64,000 bases of DNA from Mesomycoplasma ovipneumoniae ATCC 29419 (GCF_028885435.1 NZ_CP118522.1:186001-250000); one strand, 5' to 3'. Positions 42,709 to 53,913 are shown, numbered from the stretch's first letter. Notes: a model not told the origin generated them from the sequence alone. Translations and numbers: made by a program.

Positions 42709-43743
42709 TTATGATTCTTCTTCTCGAGAAAGTGTTTTAAATCCTTTTTCAGTTACAAGAACAACATCCTCGATTCGAGCACCACCGACTCCAGGGATAT
42801 ATATTCCAGGTTCAACAGTTATAACCATTCCTGGTTCTAAAATTGTATCACTGTTAGCGCTAACAACAGGCAATTCGTGAATATCAATTCCAACTCCGTG
42901 ACCAGTTGAGTGAACAAAATATTGTCCATAACCTTTTTGGTCGATATAATCACGGCAGGCTTTGTCAATTTCTGATGCTCTAACACCAGGGGCAACTTTT
43001 TTACGGCCTAATTCTGCAGCTTTTTTGACTATTTCAAGAATTTCTTCTTTTTTTGACTCAAGTTTTCCAAGATATGAAGTTCTAGTAATATCAGCGCAAT
43101 AACCATTATAAAGAGCACCAAAGTCAATTTTTAGAAGATCATTATCAAGAATTTTTGCCGAACTGGCTCTTCAATGAGGCATTGCTGAATTTGGACCAGT
43201 TGCAATTATTGAATCAAAAGATTCTTTTTCAGCCCCAAGTAATTTCATTTGATAATTTAGTTCAATATCAACTGATTTTTCAGTCAAACCTGGTTGAATT
43301 TTTGGTAAAATTTTGCTGTAGGCTTCAAGTGAAATATTAACTGCTTTTTGGATATTTTGAATTTCTTCGTCAGTTTTAATAATTCGAAAAAGCTGAGCTG
43401 ATAAATTGATAATCTCAGAATTAGGGAATCACTGTTTGATTTTATTGAGTTGTTCAACTGTTAAATATTCAGCCTCAACTCCAATTCGGTGATAGTTTTT
43501 TTGGGATAAAAAGTCTTCAAGATTTTGCTTTGTAATTAGTAAAACTTGGCAGTTTTTAGCGTTTTTTTGGGCTGCTTCAATGTAACGACCATCAACAAAC
43601 AAATAAGAATCGCTCTTTTGAATAAATAAAAGTCCATCAGTAGCTGAAACTTTTGTGAGTCAAAGGCGAGTTTGGTAAGAAAATGAAATTATAACATCTA
43701 AATTATTTTCTTCAAAAGCTTTATTTAAATATTTAGGATTCAT
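42709..43743 (-). CDS. pepP: Xaa-Pro aminopeptidase, M24 family
   Basis: 344-residue metallopeptidase that removes N-terminal residues before proline. Metal ligands: LKIDFGALYNGYCADITRT (two Asp), HSTGHGVGIDIHELP (His), ITVEPGIYIPG and GARIEDVVLV (Glu). An N-terminal creatinase-like domain precedes (LWLTKVSATDGLLFI). UGA codons are Trp. The ATG follows the rpmG stop by a single base, so the two are translationally coupled. Confidence 0.88.
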
Positions 43744-43744
43744 A

Positions 43745-43897
43745 TTATTTTTTCTCACGGTGTAAAGTGTGTTTGTTGCATTTATGGCAGTGTTTTTTTA
43801 CTTCAATTTTTTCAGGCTTTGTTTTTTTATTTTTTTTAGTGATATAATTTTCCATTTTGCAATCAATGCATCTTAATGTTAGACCTTCTCTTGGCAT
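43745..43897 (-). CDS. rpmG: 50S ribosomal protein L33
   Basis: 50-residue zinc-ribbon-type L33: [20 protein letters not shown] then [14 protein letters not shown]. Both CxxC pairs are present, so this is the zinc-binding form. GGAGCC precedes the ATG. Directly upstream of pepP. Confidence 0.92.
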   Translation of the reverse strand: MPREGLTLRCIDCKMENYITKKNKKTKPEKIEVKKHCHKCNKHTLHREKK

Positions 43898-43981
43898 TTT
43901 GGCTCCTTTTAAAAAAATTTAAATCTTAGTAAATATATAATTATAACATAATTTTGCATTTTATTATAACAAATTGCAAAA

Positions 43982-46918
43982 TTATTGAAGTTCATCTTTT
44001 AAAATTTCTTTTGCTTTGGAAAGTTCAACAGAAAAAATTGAACTAACTCCACGTTTTTGCATTGTAATTCCTAAAAGTTGATCAACGCGTGACATTGTCC
44101 CATGACGGTGAGTGATAATTAAAAATTGTGTTTTTTGTTTTAGCTGCTTTAAAAATTCAACATAGCGAATTACGTTAGCCTCATCAAGGGCAGCCTCAAC
44201 TTCGTCAAGAATACAGAGTGGAATTGGCCGGGCTTTTATAATTGAAAATAATAGTGAAATTGCGATTATTGCTTTTTCACCACCTGAAAAAAGACGGATA
44301 TTCTTGATAGTTTTGCCTGGCGGTTGAGCGCTTATTTCAATTCCAGAATTCAAAATATCATTTTTGTCACTAAAGTAAATTTTAGCACTTCCGCCACCAA
44401 ACATATTTTGAAAAACTAAGTTAAATTCCGAATTTACAAGGTCAACAATTTCTTGAGTTTTTGCGATTATAATTTTGTCAAGATCAGAAATTACTTCTAA
44501 AATTTTTGATCTAGCCACTTCAAGTTCATGCTGACTAGTTTTTAATTTTTCAAGTCGATTTGATGTGGTCTCAAAATCTTCAATTGCATCAAGATTTATA
44601 TTGCCTAGCGCTTTTATTTCCGAATTTAAACTATTAACAAGATCATGGGCATCTTGAGTTTCAATTTCTAATTGGTGTGTTTCAAGCGCTGATTCAAAGG
44701 TTAAATTATATTTTTGCGACAAGGTGGTTTTTAGGTTTGATAAAAGAAACTCATATTTATCTTTGTTTGTTTGATTTTGATTTAATTCGGCATTAACATT
44801 TCGCTGACTTTGATTGAGTTGCTGAACTAAAACTGTTAATTTAGAAATTTGGGAATCATATTCTTGTTTTTCACGATTTAAAATTTTTAGTTCAGATTCA
44901 AGGGCTACAATTGAATTTTCAAGTTCGATTTTTTGTTTTAAAGTTTCGTTGACTTTTGAATCGATTTCATCACTCTGAGATACAGCTTCAATTCCTTGAT
45001 TTTCAATTCTAATTTTATCAAGCTCAACTTTTGCAGCACTATATTTATTTTCTAATTCATCAAGAGAAATTTGGGTTTGCTGCAAAAAGTAAGATTCTTT
45101 ATTGATGGTTTGTTCAAGATTATTAGATTCTACCTTAAATTCTTGAATTTTTTTCTCAAAAAAATTCACTTTATTTTTAAGTTCATTAATTCTTAATTCC
45201 AAAGAATGAACTGAATCATTTTTTTGCTTAAAACCACCGGAAATTATACCACTTGTGCGGACAATATCGCCATCTAAAGTGACGACAACAAATTTATGAT
45301 CAACAAATTTCGAAATTTTATTAACATTGTCGATTGTATCATTAACAATAACGCCACCAAGCAAAAAATCAGCTAAAATTTGGTATTTTTTCTCATAATT
45401 TACCAAATTAGAACCAATTCCGATAAAACTCTCTTGAGTCTGAAGGTGGCTTAAATACAAATCAGGAATAAATCGTGGTTTTAATGTTGAAAGTGGAATA
45501 AATGTTGCACTTCCGGCGTGATTTTTTTTCAAAAAATTAATCGCCTCAACGGCATTTTCTGGTTTTTCAACAACAATTTGTTTCAAACTTGAGCCAAGAG
45601 CTGTTTCAATTGCATCTGTATATTTTTGTGGAATTTTAATTAAATCAGAAACAACACCACAATAGCCTGAAAAAAGATGACTATTTTCAACGATTACCTT
45701 TGTACCTTTGGGCAAAAAAGACCTAGATTCGATTGTTTTTTGCAGTTCAAAAATTTGTGTTTGGCTTATAATTTTTTCTGAATTTAAATTGTTTAACTTT
45801 GAGTCAATTTCAGATTTTTTGGCACTTAAATCAGCAATTTTTTGAACAACTCCTGATTTTGTTTGTTTGTTTTGGTAAATTAGGTTCGAAAAATTGTCTT
45901 TCTCAACTAGAATTTGATCATACTTTTGCTTTAAAGCGGCTATTTTTTGTTCAAAATTAACGTTAATTTGCTGGGATAATATCATCTCCTGAAGTTGCGT
46001 CATTTTAGCATAAGTTAAGTTTATATTGTTAATTTCGCTTTTAAGATTACTTATTTGATTGCTTTTTTCAGTAATTTCTAGATCAGTTTGTGTTCTTTTT
46101 TGGACATTGTCATTTATTATTCTTTCATTAGATTCAATTTCACTTACAAATTTAGGCTCTTCAAATTTAAGGCGTGATAATTGCTCGTCAATTTTTTCTA
46201 ATTCAGTTTGATACTTTTTGATATCACTAACAATTAATCCAACTTCAACTGATTCTAATTGTTTTGATTTTTCTAAATATATTTTGGCATTTTTTGCTTG
46301 TTTTTCAAGTTGTTTTGCTTGAGTTTCAAGCTCTTTTACACGAATTTCAATTTTTTCAATGCCCATAAGGGTCTGATCAAGTTTTACAATAGCTTCTTGT
46401 TTGTCGTTTTTGTACTTGGAAGTTCCGGCAACTTCTTCAATTACAAGCTTTCTTTGCTCAGGGGTCGACTCAGCAATTTCAGAAATTGTACCTTGAGAAA
46501 TAATCGCAAGTGATGACTTTGAAATTCCAGCCTCAATTGCTAAATTACGGATATCTTTATAACGAACTGGTTGATCATTATAAAAATATTCATTAGTACC
46601 CTGACCTCTTTTAATAAGTCGTGAAATTGTAAAAATTTGGGCAGAATCTTCGCGACTTTCATCACTAAATGTTAATTTTACCATCGCTTTTTCAACAGGA
46701 GCGACTGTTTTTGAACCAGCAAAAATAACATCGTCCATGTTGTATCCACGTAGTTGTTTTGCTGATTTTTCACCTAAAACCCATTTAATTGCATCATTTA
46801 TGTTTGATTTTCCAGAACCATTTGGTCCAATTATTCCAACAATAGAACCGTCAAATTTGATGCTAACGGGTTCGGCAAAGGATTTAAAACCTTCAATTTC
46901 AATTTTAATTAACTTCAT
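43982..46918 (-). CDS. smc: Chromosome segregation protein SMC
   Basis: 978-residue condensin ATPase that compacts and segregates chromosomes as a dimer with ScpA/ScpB. Walker A GIIGPNGSGKSNINDAIKW near residue 30, a long coiled coil broken by the hinge (GYCGVVSDLIKIPQKYTDAIETALGSS ... LDGDIVRTSGIISGG), ABC signature LFSGGEKAIIAISLLFS and Walker B LCILDEVEAALDEAN. Shorter coiled coils than the ~1,180-residue B. subtilis protein, as usual in mollicutes. No UGA codon interrupts the gene. The 236 bp upstream of the ATG hold AT-rich sequence and no recognised feature. Confidence 0.95.
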   Translation of the reverse strand: MKLIKIEIEGFKSFAEPVSIKFDGSIVGIIGPNGSGKSNINDAIKWVLGEKSAKQLRGYNMDDVIFAGSKTVAPVEKAMVKLTFSDESREDSAQIFTISRLIKRGQGTNEYFYNDQPVRYKDIRNLAIEAGISKSSLAIISQGTISEIAESTPEQRKLVIEEVAGTSKYKNDKQEAIVKLDQTLMGIEKIEIRVKELETQAKQLEKQAKNAKIYLEKSKQLESVEVGLIVSDIKKYQTELEKIDEQLSRLKFEEPKFVSEIESNERIINDNVQKRTQTDLEITEKSNQISNLKSEINNINLTYAKMTQLQEMILSQQINVNFEQKIAALKQKYDQILVEKDNFSNLIYQNKQTKSGVVQKIADLSAKKSEIDSKLNNLNSEKIISQTQIFELQKTIESRSFLPKGTKVIVENSHLFSGYCGVVSDLIKIPQKYTDAIETALGSSLKQIVVEKPENAVEAINFLKKNHAGSATFIPLSTLKPRFIPDLYLSHLQTQESFIGIGSNLVNYEKKYQILADFLLGGVIVNDTIDNVNKISKFVDHKFVVVTLDGDIVRTSGIISGGFKQKNDSVHSLELRINELKNKVNFFEKKIQEFKVESNNLEQTINKESYFLQQTQISLDELENKYSAAKVELDKIRIENQGIEAVSQSDEIDSKVNETLKQKIELENSIVALESELKILNREKQEYDSQISKLTVLVQQLNQSQRNVNAELNQNQTNKDKYEFLLSNLKTTLSQKYNLTFESALETHQLEIETQDAHDLVNSLNSEIKALGNINLDAIEDFETTSNRLEKLKTSQHELEVARSKILEVISDLDKIIIAKTQEIVDLVNSEFNLVFQNMFGGGSAKIYFSDKNDILNSGIEISAQPPGKTIKNIRLFSGGEKAIIAISLLFSIIKARPIPLCILDEVEAALDEANVIRYVEFLKQLKQKTQFLIITHRHGTMSRVDQLLGITMQKRGVSSIFSVELSKAKEILKDELQ

Positions 46919-47154
46919 AATTTGGTATTTCTTGATAAATATTGATAAATTAAATTTTTAAAATAAGTAAATTATATTAAACTTATCCTAAAAAACGCTA
47001 AAAAAAGCATTTTTTTTGCATTAGTGACTCATAAAGCGATTCATTGTTTTTTTAATTTTTTAAAATTTTATTTTTTAAAAAATAATTAGAACCTAGAAAC
47101 TTTGAAAATAACACAGTATAAATACTAATTCAAGAATAAAACTCTAATTTTTCT

Positions 47155-47707
47155 CCCGTGCTTCCAAGTTTGATAGATAATCTTAAAAAGCAAAATTACA
47201 AAATCATTAAACTATCTTTTTTAGCTAAAACAATCACAAAAATCATTTATGATAAAATAACAAAAACCATAAAAAATACAACTACTATTTAAACTCAATG
47301 CAAATAGAAAACTCATTTTTATTTACATTGAGCCTAAAAAAATATATGAAGTTTTGAAAGAACAATAACCAAAAGCCTTAAATTTATAGATTTCTAAACG
47401 GTTAAATTTAAGGCATTCCATCATATTTAAAAATATAATGGATAATTCGCGCTGTCTGACTTTTTTAGACAAAAAACATAATAAGTCCCCCTTAATTCAA
47501 TATCAAATTTATTAATTCATTCTTAGTGTGACTTATTATAACACAATTTTATTTTTGACCAAACATTTTTTTTTTTTTTACAAAAGGTTAATTTCAAAAC
47601 TGTAAAAATTAAGGTTTTAGCCTCAAAAAACCCGAATTTACGGTTATTTCTTGCGTATTTATATTCACTAAAAAGTGAATTTTTGCCATCAAACTGTCAA
47701 ACTCAGG
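47155..47707 (+). mobile_element. MITE-like element, complete copy
   Basis: 553 bp from CCCGTGCTTCCAAGTTTGAT to CATCAAACTGTCAAACTCAGG. Contains TTAAAAAGCAAAATTAC, the hairpin CTCAATGCAAATA / TATTTACATTGAG, the TTATAACA box (TATAAT on the minus strand) and 14 T. No clear long target duplication was found around this copy. It fills the gap between smc and the P-ATPase gene. Confidence 0.82.
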
Positions 47708-47758
47708 AGTTTTTATATTATTTTCAAAAAGCTAAAGAATAATTTTTAATCTAAAAAG

Positions 47759-47786
47759 CATAAAAAAACCTATGAATTCATAGGTT
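47759..47786 (-). terminator. Terminator after the P-type ATPase gene
   Basis: Perfect palindrome AACCTATGAATTCATAGGTT followed on the minus strand by seven T, 56 bp after the ATPase stop. Confidence 0.65.
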
Positions 47787-47841
47787 AAAATTAAAATAAT
47801 ATTGGAAACAAGTAAGATTGGCAAATACAAAAATGAATATT

Positions 47842-49881
47842 TTAAATCGCTTTTTCGAGAAACTTTTGATGTCTTTTTTTGAAAATAATTGTGTTGACAA
47901 TAAGGAAAATTGATGAAAATAGCATTAATGACATTGAAAAAACTGGATTTATAAAACCTAAAAACGCCAAAGGTATAAAAAGCGAATTAAATAAAATTGC
48001 TCACAAAAAGTTTAATTTAACTAATTTATTAGTTTTTTTGATAATTTCAAGTGATTTATAAACCATAACAAGATCTGTTTCAAATAAGGAAATATCGGCA
48101 ATTGAATTACTAAGATTAGAACCACTTTCAAAAGCGATTGAAAGATCGGCGGATTTTAAAGCTAAAATATCATTTAGACCATCACCGACAAAAATAATTG
48201 GTGTTTCTTTTTTTAATTTTTCTACTAATTCAAACTTGTCATTAGGCTTTAAATTTGCATAAAATTGCTTTATTCCTAGTATTTTTGCTACATTTTCGAC
48301 ATTTTTTGGATTGTCTCCTGAGGCAATAATGCAATTTATACCTTGAGATTGAAATTTTTTAACAACTTTTTTTGCACTTTCTTTAACTTGATCAATTATT
48401 AAAAAAACAGCAATAACTCTATCATTTTTAGCAAAAACTGTGTAATTTCCTATCTTGTCAAAGTTAAAACTATCATCAATCAAAAAATTATTATTTTTTG
48501 CAAACTCATGAGAAATAAGGCTATATTTATTTGAGTCTGAATCAATAAGTTCCAAACCTTGGCCAGGAGTTTCGCTAACCTTAAAATTGTCAAATTTTTC
48601 TTGATGTTCTGGTAAAAAATTATGAATTGAAAGTGAAATTGGGTGTTTAGAATTTTGGGCCATTTCTTTAATCAAGGGCCAAAAACTTGAATCACCTTGA
48701 AATTCAACAACTTTTGGTTTTCCCTCGGTTAGAGTTCCGGTTTTGTCAAAAATTACTGTTTTTGTGGTAATAATTTTTTCATAAATCTCTGAATTTGCAA
48801 ATAAAATTCGATTTTTTGAGGCCAAAATCGAAGAAGAATAAATGGCCATCGGCGCTGCTATTCCAAAAGCACAAGGACAAGAAATTACCAAAACAGCAAC
48901 TCCGATATGAGCGCCAACATAAAGTGGATGAGAATTTCGCGGAGGTGTAAAGCCTGTATAAATTTTTTCAAAATCACCAAGTGAATAACCGATTATGACT
49001 CAGATTGCAAAAGCCAAAAATGACAAAATTAAGACAGTTGGAGTAAAAAGTGAAACTATTTTAGTTGAAACTCTTTCAATTTTGGAAGGAGTTTCAAAAA
49101 TCGACTCTAGCCTGTTAATTGTTTGCATTAAAAATGAATCTTGGGCTTTTTTTGTTGAAGTTAGGTAAATCGGCTCGCCAACATTGATACTTCCAGACAA
49201 AATTTCTTGATTTTTAACAAATTCAATCGGCAAAGACTCACCGTTAATTGACGAGTAATCGATAGTTGCAAAATCAGAATTTAGGGTTGAATCAGTTGGA
49301 ATAACTTCGCCTTTTGGAACAAAAACAATATTGCCAGGAGTAATTTTACTAGTTAAAATTTGTTCTTTTTTGCCATCAACTATTATATGCGAATAGCGAT
49401 TTTTTAATTTTAGTATGCCTTGAAAGTCTGTGCTTGATTTTTTTTGTAGTTTTTCTTCAAGATATTTACCGGCATTAAAAAATAAGAACAGAATAATTGA
49501 GACTTCAAAAAATTCCATACTAATTTTTTCACCGGTGCTTATTTTATACAAAAATGAAATTGCTGAATAAATAAATGAAACATGGCTTGCAATCGCTATT
49601 AGCAATTCCATTGTAAAAATTTTTCTTAAAAGGTTTTTGTATGCTAAAAAATATTTTTTTTCTAGAAAAATAACTAAAAATGCAAAGAAAAACAAAATTG
49701 ACGCTAAAATTAGATGAATTTTGTGATCGTGACTAAAATTTAGAACTTTGTAATTATTTAAAGTATCAAAAATAAAAGAAAAAAAGGCAAAAATAAAAAT
49801 TAATAACTCAATAAATATTTTTATTTTTGCCTTTTGTTTAGAGTCAACGAAAAATTTTCTATTATTCGTCGATTTTTTCAC
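47842..49881 (-). CDS. P1B-type (copper-type) heavy-metal-translocating ATPase
   Basis: About 680-residue metal export ATPase. CPx motif in LVISCPCAFGIAAPMAIY, actuator SSINGESLPIEF, phosphorylation DKTGTLTEGKP, HP motif NSKHPISLSI and hinge FVGDGLNDILALK. Eight membrane segments fit the P1B layout. There is no N-terminal metal-binding domain in the protein; a separate 71-residue CxxC protein precedes it and overlaps its start. The start is uncertain: no ATG is available early, and GTG at 49881 or TTG at 49893 inside the chaperone gene are the candidates. UGA codons are Trp. Confidence 0.87.
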
Positions 49882-50077
49882 TTGTATAACCAACAGAAGC
49901 TAATTTTTCACTAATAAATTCGTCAGGATATTTTTCTTCGTCAGCAGTAATTTTCAAAACTTTAGCACTGATATTTGCAGTCCATTGAAAATCTTCCAAA
50001 TTTGCAAATAGTTTTTCAAAAACTACTTTGCAGCTTGCACATTTAATGTCAATACTAAAATATCTTGTTGTTTTCAT
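49862..50077 (-). CDS. Heavy-metal-associated (CopZ-like) domain protein
   Basis: 71 residues, MKTTRYFSIDIKCASCKVVF to VGYTSEKIDE. A ferredoxin-like HMA fold is expected, with the metal-binding CASC (CxxC) after the first strand and the VGY signature near the end. It probably delivers copper to the adjacent ATPase, and the two genes overlap by about 20 bp, so they are co-translated. The usual GMTCxxC is changed to IKCASC. Confidence 0.82.
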   Translation of the reverse strand: MKTTRYFSIDIKCASCKVVFEKLFANLEDFQWTANISAKVLKITADEEKYPDEFISEKLASVGYTSEKIDE

Positions 50078-50152
50078 TTTAATTCCTTTATTTAAAATTA
50101 TTGATTAGGATATAATTTTACAATAAAAAACATTATAAATGTATTAAATTTT

Positions 50153-50760
50153 TTATATTTTTTTAAATGCTATAAAAATTTTTTTATCAAGATTATTTGC
50201 AAATTCTACAACCTGATAGTCACAGTTTTTGCAATTTTTGACTTCTTCAAAAATTTTTGGGCTTTAATAAATGCAAATATTGTATTTTTAGCCTTGATTT
50301 TATTAACAATTTTATCGAGTTTTTCTAGATTTGCAACTGCTCGGGCTGTCACAAGATCAAAATTGTCGTTTTCAATTTCTTGGACAGATTTACAAACTAA
50401 ATTAAATTTAATTCCCAGAGTTTCAGATACTTTTTTTAAAAATTGGCACCTTTTTTGCATAGACTCACAAATGGTCAACTCTATTTTTGGGTCAAAAATT
50501 AAATACGGAATTGAAGGAAAGCCTACACCAGCTCCAATATCTAAAATTCTTGGTTTTTCTGAAATATTTTCTTTTTTCAACAAATTTCTTATAAAATCCA
50601 TTGAAACAATGGACTCAAGAATGCCTTCTTTTCAAAGAATATCTCCTGAAAAACCGGTTAAATTAAATTTTTGATTATAAAATTCGATTAATTTTACGTA
50701 TTGCTCAAGTTTTTCAAATACTTCTAAATCAACAAGTGACTTTACTTTTTCTTTATACAT
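50153..50760 (-). pseudogene. rsmG: 16S rRNA (guanine-N7) methyltransferase with a single-base frameshift
   Basis: RsmG/GidB methylates G527 of 16S rRNA. The N-terminal ~160 codons are normal: YVKLIEFYNQKFNLTGF, RILDIGAGVGFPSIPYLI (SAM site), FDLVTARAVANLEKL. At 50249-50258 (CAAAAATTTTTG region) the frame changes: the gene frame ends at TAG 50206 with KKSKIAKTVTIRL, whereas the -1-base frame continues FEEVKNCKNCDYQVVEFANN...KKIFIAFKKI to TAA 50153, the proper family C-terminus. One missing A in the A5 run explains it. Mutation, phase switch or sequencing error cannot be told apart here. Confidence 0.8.
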
Positions 50761-50778
50761 AAAAACATTGAAAATATT

Positions 50779-51771
50779 TTAATTTTTGTTTGCTGATATT
50801 AATTTTTCCTTAATTTCTTTATAAATACTTGTAATTGATGTTGAATGGATGCATGCTAGTATACTTTTTGACAAAAATTCAGCTAAAGATGTAACTAGTA
50901 ATTTATCATATTTTGCTACAAGTTCTCTATTATCGATTGAATCAGTAATTATTACTTTGTCAATATTTTCATTTTCTTGAAATTTGTCAAATCCGTGGCT
51001 AAAAACACCGTGTGTTGCTGCTAAAATTACTGATTTTGCACCTTTTTGTTTAACAACATTTGCGGCATTTATTATAGTTCCGCCTGTATCAATAATGTCG
51101 TCAATTATGATGCAATCTTTATTTTCAACGTTTCCAATTAGTCCTAGAACTTCAGTTTGATTTGTGCCGGTTCTTCGCTTGTCAATAACGGCAAAATTTG
51201 TTTGTTTTCCTAGAATTTCTGCTAAAATTCTAGCTCTAACAGCGCCACCATGATCCGGGGTTACAACAACATAATCCTTGTTTTTGCCGACAAGCTCGTT
51301 TGCAAGAATATATTGACCATGAAGTTCATCAACTGAAATGTCAAGAAATCCTTGAATACTTGGATTGTGAATATCAACTAAAATTAGTTTAGTTACACCC
51401 GCTTTTTCAAGTAAATTAGCTACTAATTTTGCAGTAATTGGTTCTCTTCCAGATGATTTTCGGTCTTGTCTAGCATAACCATAATATGAAAGAACCACAA
51501 CAATTTCTTGGGCATAAGCTCGCTTTAAAGAGTCAATGAAAATTAAAAGTTCCATTATATTTTCATTAACCGGTCTTGATGTATTTGCAATAACAAAAAC
51601 GGTTGAATTTCTAACAGTTTCATTAGATTTTAGCAAAACCTCACCATCAGCATAGACTATTCGTTCAATCCCTGAGAGAGGAATTCCGGTTAGAGTTGAA
51701 ATTTTTGTTGCTAAATCTAGTGAATTTCTCATTCCAAAAAGAATTACATTTTTCTTTGTATCTATGTTCAT
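50779..51771 (-). CDS. prs: Ribose-phosphate pyrophosphokinase
   Basis: 330-residue enzyme making PRPP from ribose 5-phosphate and ATP for nucleotide salvage. PRPP-binding loop CIIIDDIIDTGGTIINAA, SYYGYARQDRKSSGREPITAKLVANLL, VVVTPDHGGAVRARILAE and DELHGQYIL. Starts MNIDTKKNVILFGMRNSLDL. No UGA codon. Divergent from tatD. Confidence 0.95.
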   Translation of the reverse strand: MNIDTKKNVILFGMRNSLDLATKISTLTGIPLSGIERIVYADGEVLLKSNETVRNSTVFVIANTSRPVNENIMELLIFIDSLKRAYAQEIVVVLSYYGYARQDRKSSGREPITAKLVANLLEKAGVTKLILVDIHNPSIQGFLDISVDELHGQYILANELVGKNKDYVVVTPDHGGAVRARILAEILGKQTNFAVIDKRRTGTNQTEVLGLIGNVENKDCIIIDDIIDTGGTIINAANVVKQKGAKSVILAATHGVFSHGFDKFQENENIDKVIITDSIDNRELVAKYDKLLVTSLAEFLSKSILACIHSTSITSIYKEIKEKLISANKN

Positions 51772-51855
51772 TTTTTCGCCTTGTTTATTTTTATATTTAA
51801 AATATTATTATATAATAAAATATAATTAATTTTAATAATATTTTGAAAAGTTACA

Positions 51856-53091
51856 ATGTATTTAAAAATCGAACAATTTTCACCGCGGCATTTAAATTTG
51901 CTTCTAAATGCAGTTAAAAAATTTAATTTAGAAGTAAATTTAAAAATTAAAAATGGTAAAACTAATGTTGCCAATTTAGATTATTTCCAAAATTTTGAAA
52001 ATAATCATGAATTTACCGTTATTGATTTTGACAAAAATTTAGACTTTAGTTTAGCACATTTTATTCTTTCTAAAAAAGAACAAACTTTCTATTTAAGTTT
52101 GGTTTTTTTTAGTGAACTTTTGGACTCTAACTGAATTAATATTATTGGAGAATTTATCCTTGATTTTATTAAAAAACACTATAAATTACGGGATTTTTAT
52201 CTTAAACTTGACCAAAAAAGTATCATTTTTAAAGGTTTTTTTGGAGCGGCGTTTCAGGGAACAAATTCTTCAGTTTTGACATTCCAAATTAAGGAGATTG
52301 AAAAATATAACTTTACCGATGTGCACTGCCATCCTTTTTTGGAATATTTTCAAAATCCAAAACAAGAAATTAGCAAATGATTTGACGATAATATTGGTCT
52401 TTTGTTTGTTGTTGGAACTTCTTGAGAGGATCTTGAAGAAATTAATCAAGTTAGTTTATATTCTGATAAAATATATAAAATTATTGGAATACATCCAAAT
52501 TTAATAAAAACAACAGATAATTATAATAACCTTTCGAAATACATTGACAAAAATGTAGTGGCAATTGGCGAAGTTGGCCTTGATTTTTATTATGAAGATA
52601 ACCCTGGCCAACAGGAACAAATAAATGCACTTTTTGCCCAAATTGAAATTGCAAAAAGCAATAATATTGCTGTAATGTTGCATATTCGCGACAAACTTGA
52701 CGAATTTAAAGCGATTAATGAAGTACTTTTAATAATTGACAAATTTCCTGAAATTAACTTTATTTTTCATAATTTTTCAACAAATTATGAAAAATTTACA
52801 GAAATAGTCAGCAGAAAAAATTGTTACTTTTCGTTTTCAGGAGTAATAACCTTTAAAAAAAGCGTCGAACTAAGAAAAATAGTATCTCAAACTCCGATTT
52901 CAAGAATTTTATGTGAAACTGATACACCATATTTAAGTCCTGAACCTAATCGTCAAGTTTGGCCAAATACATCTCCGCAAATTGAAAATACCTATCAAAC
53001 AATAGCTAATTTAAAAAATTTAACAAAAAGGGAGCTTTCTAAAATAGTTTATGAAAATGCACTAAAAATTTTTAAGGTAAAAAAATGCTAA
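51856..53091 (+). CDS. tatD: TatD family metal-dependent nuclease with N-terminal extension
   Basis: 411 residues. The C-terminal ~260 form the TatD TIM barrel: [13 protein letters not shown] (HxH), [13 protein letters not shown] (Glu), [12 protein letters not shown] (His), INFIFHNFS (His), [13 protein letters not shown] (Asp). The first ~145 residues ([20 protein letters not shown] onward) precede the usual start, are in the same frame through a UGA Trp, and are not recognisable. Function: DNase or 3'-5' exonuclease in repair or RNA turnover. The stop overlaps the rsmA ATG by 7 bp. Confidence 0.88.
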
Positions 53092-53870
53092 AAATATCGC
53101 CTAAAAAACATCTAGGTCAAAATTTTTTAAAAGATGAAAAAATTGCACAAAAAATTGTCGACAGTATTGATCTAGCAAATAAAAATCTTGTTGAAATAGG
53201 ACCTGGAACCGGTTTTTTGACTAAATATTTAATACAAAAAGCTAAATTTTTGACCTGTTATGAAATTGACAAAAATTTAATTCCACTACTTGAAAATAAA
53301 TTTAAAAACAAGAATATAAAAATAATTAATGAGGATTTTTTACTTTCAGATCTAAATTTTTCTGAAAAACAAACAGTTATTGGCAATCTTCCTTATTATA
53401 TTACATCGAAAATTCTGTTTAAAATATTTGATAATTTTGAGAAATTTGATGAAATCTTAATAATGGTGCAAAATGAGGTTGCCGATAGAATTATTGCAAC
53501 ACCGGGATCAGCATCTTACTCAAAATTATCGCTAGCCTGCCAATATGTTGCTGAAGTAAAAAAGCTTTTCATTGTGCCACCAAGTTCTTTTTTTCCGATT
53601 CCAAAGGTAAATTCTGCTATTGTTTATTTTTCAATAAGGAAAAATTTAAACCCTGAAAAAGTTGCACAATTTTTTAAATTTACAAAATTGTGCTTTCAGT
53701 TCAAGCGAAAAACATTATATAATAATCTAAAAAATTCTTTGTCACAAGAACAAATTGAAAAAATTTTTAATTTTTTCAATTTTGACCAAAAAATACGTCC
53801 GCAAGAAATAGATGTTGAAACTTACGCTAGAATTTCAAATTTTTACTTTGACAATATTAAGAATAAATAA
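53085..53870 (+). CDS. rsmA: 16S rRNA dimethyladenosine transferase
   Basis: 261-residue KsgA/RsmA that dimethylates A1518 and A1519 of 16S rRNA in late 30S assembly. [23 protein letters not shown] motif [16 protein letters not shown], catalytic [17 protein letters not shown] (NLPY), and the C-terminal [14 protein letters not shown]. Coupled to tatD, a common arrangement in Firmicutes and mollicutes. No UGA codon. Confidence 0.95.
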   Translation: MLKISPKKHLGQNFLKDEKIAQKIVDSIDLANKNLVEIGPGTGFLTKYLIQKAKFLTCYEIDKNLIPLLENKFKNKNIKIINEDFLLSDLNFSEKQTVIGNLPYYITSKILFKIFDNFEKFDEILIMVQNEVADRIIATPGSASYSKLSLACQYVAEVKKLFIVPPSSFFPIPKVNSAIVYFSIRKNLNPEKVAQFFKFTKLCFQFKRKTLYNNLKNSLSQEQIEKIFNFFNFDQKIRPQEIDVETYARISNFYFDNIKNK

Positions 53871-53887
53871 TTTTTATTTTTTTAGTT

Positions 53888-53913
53888 TTGAATTTCAAAA
53901 AATAGTGTATAAT
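53888..53913 (+). promoter_or_regulatory. Promoter of the rplM-rpsI operon
   Basis: Extended -10 TGTATAAT (53906-53913) 75 bp before the rplM ATG. A TTGAAT lies 14 bp upstream, which is short for a -35, so the extended -10 may be the main element. The leader contains CTCCCTCCC, of unknown relevance. Confidence 0.5.
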
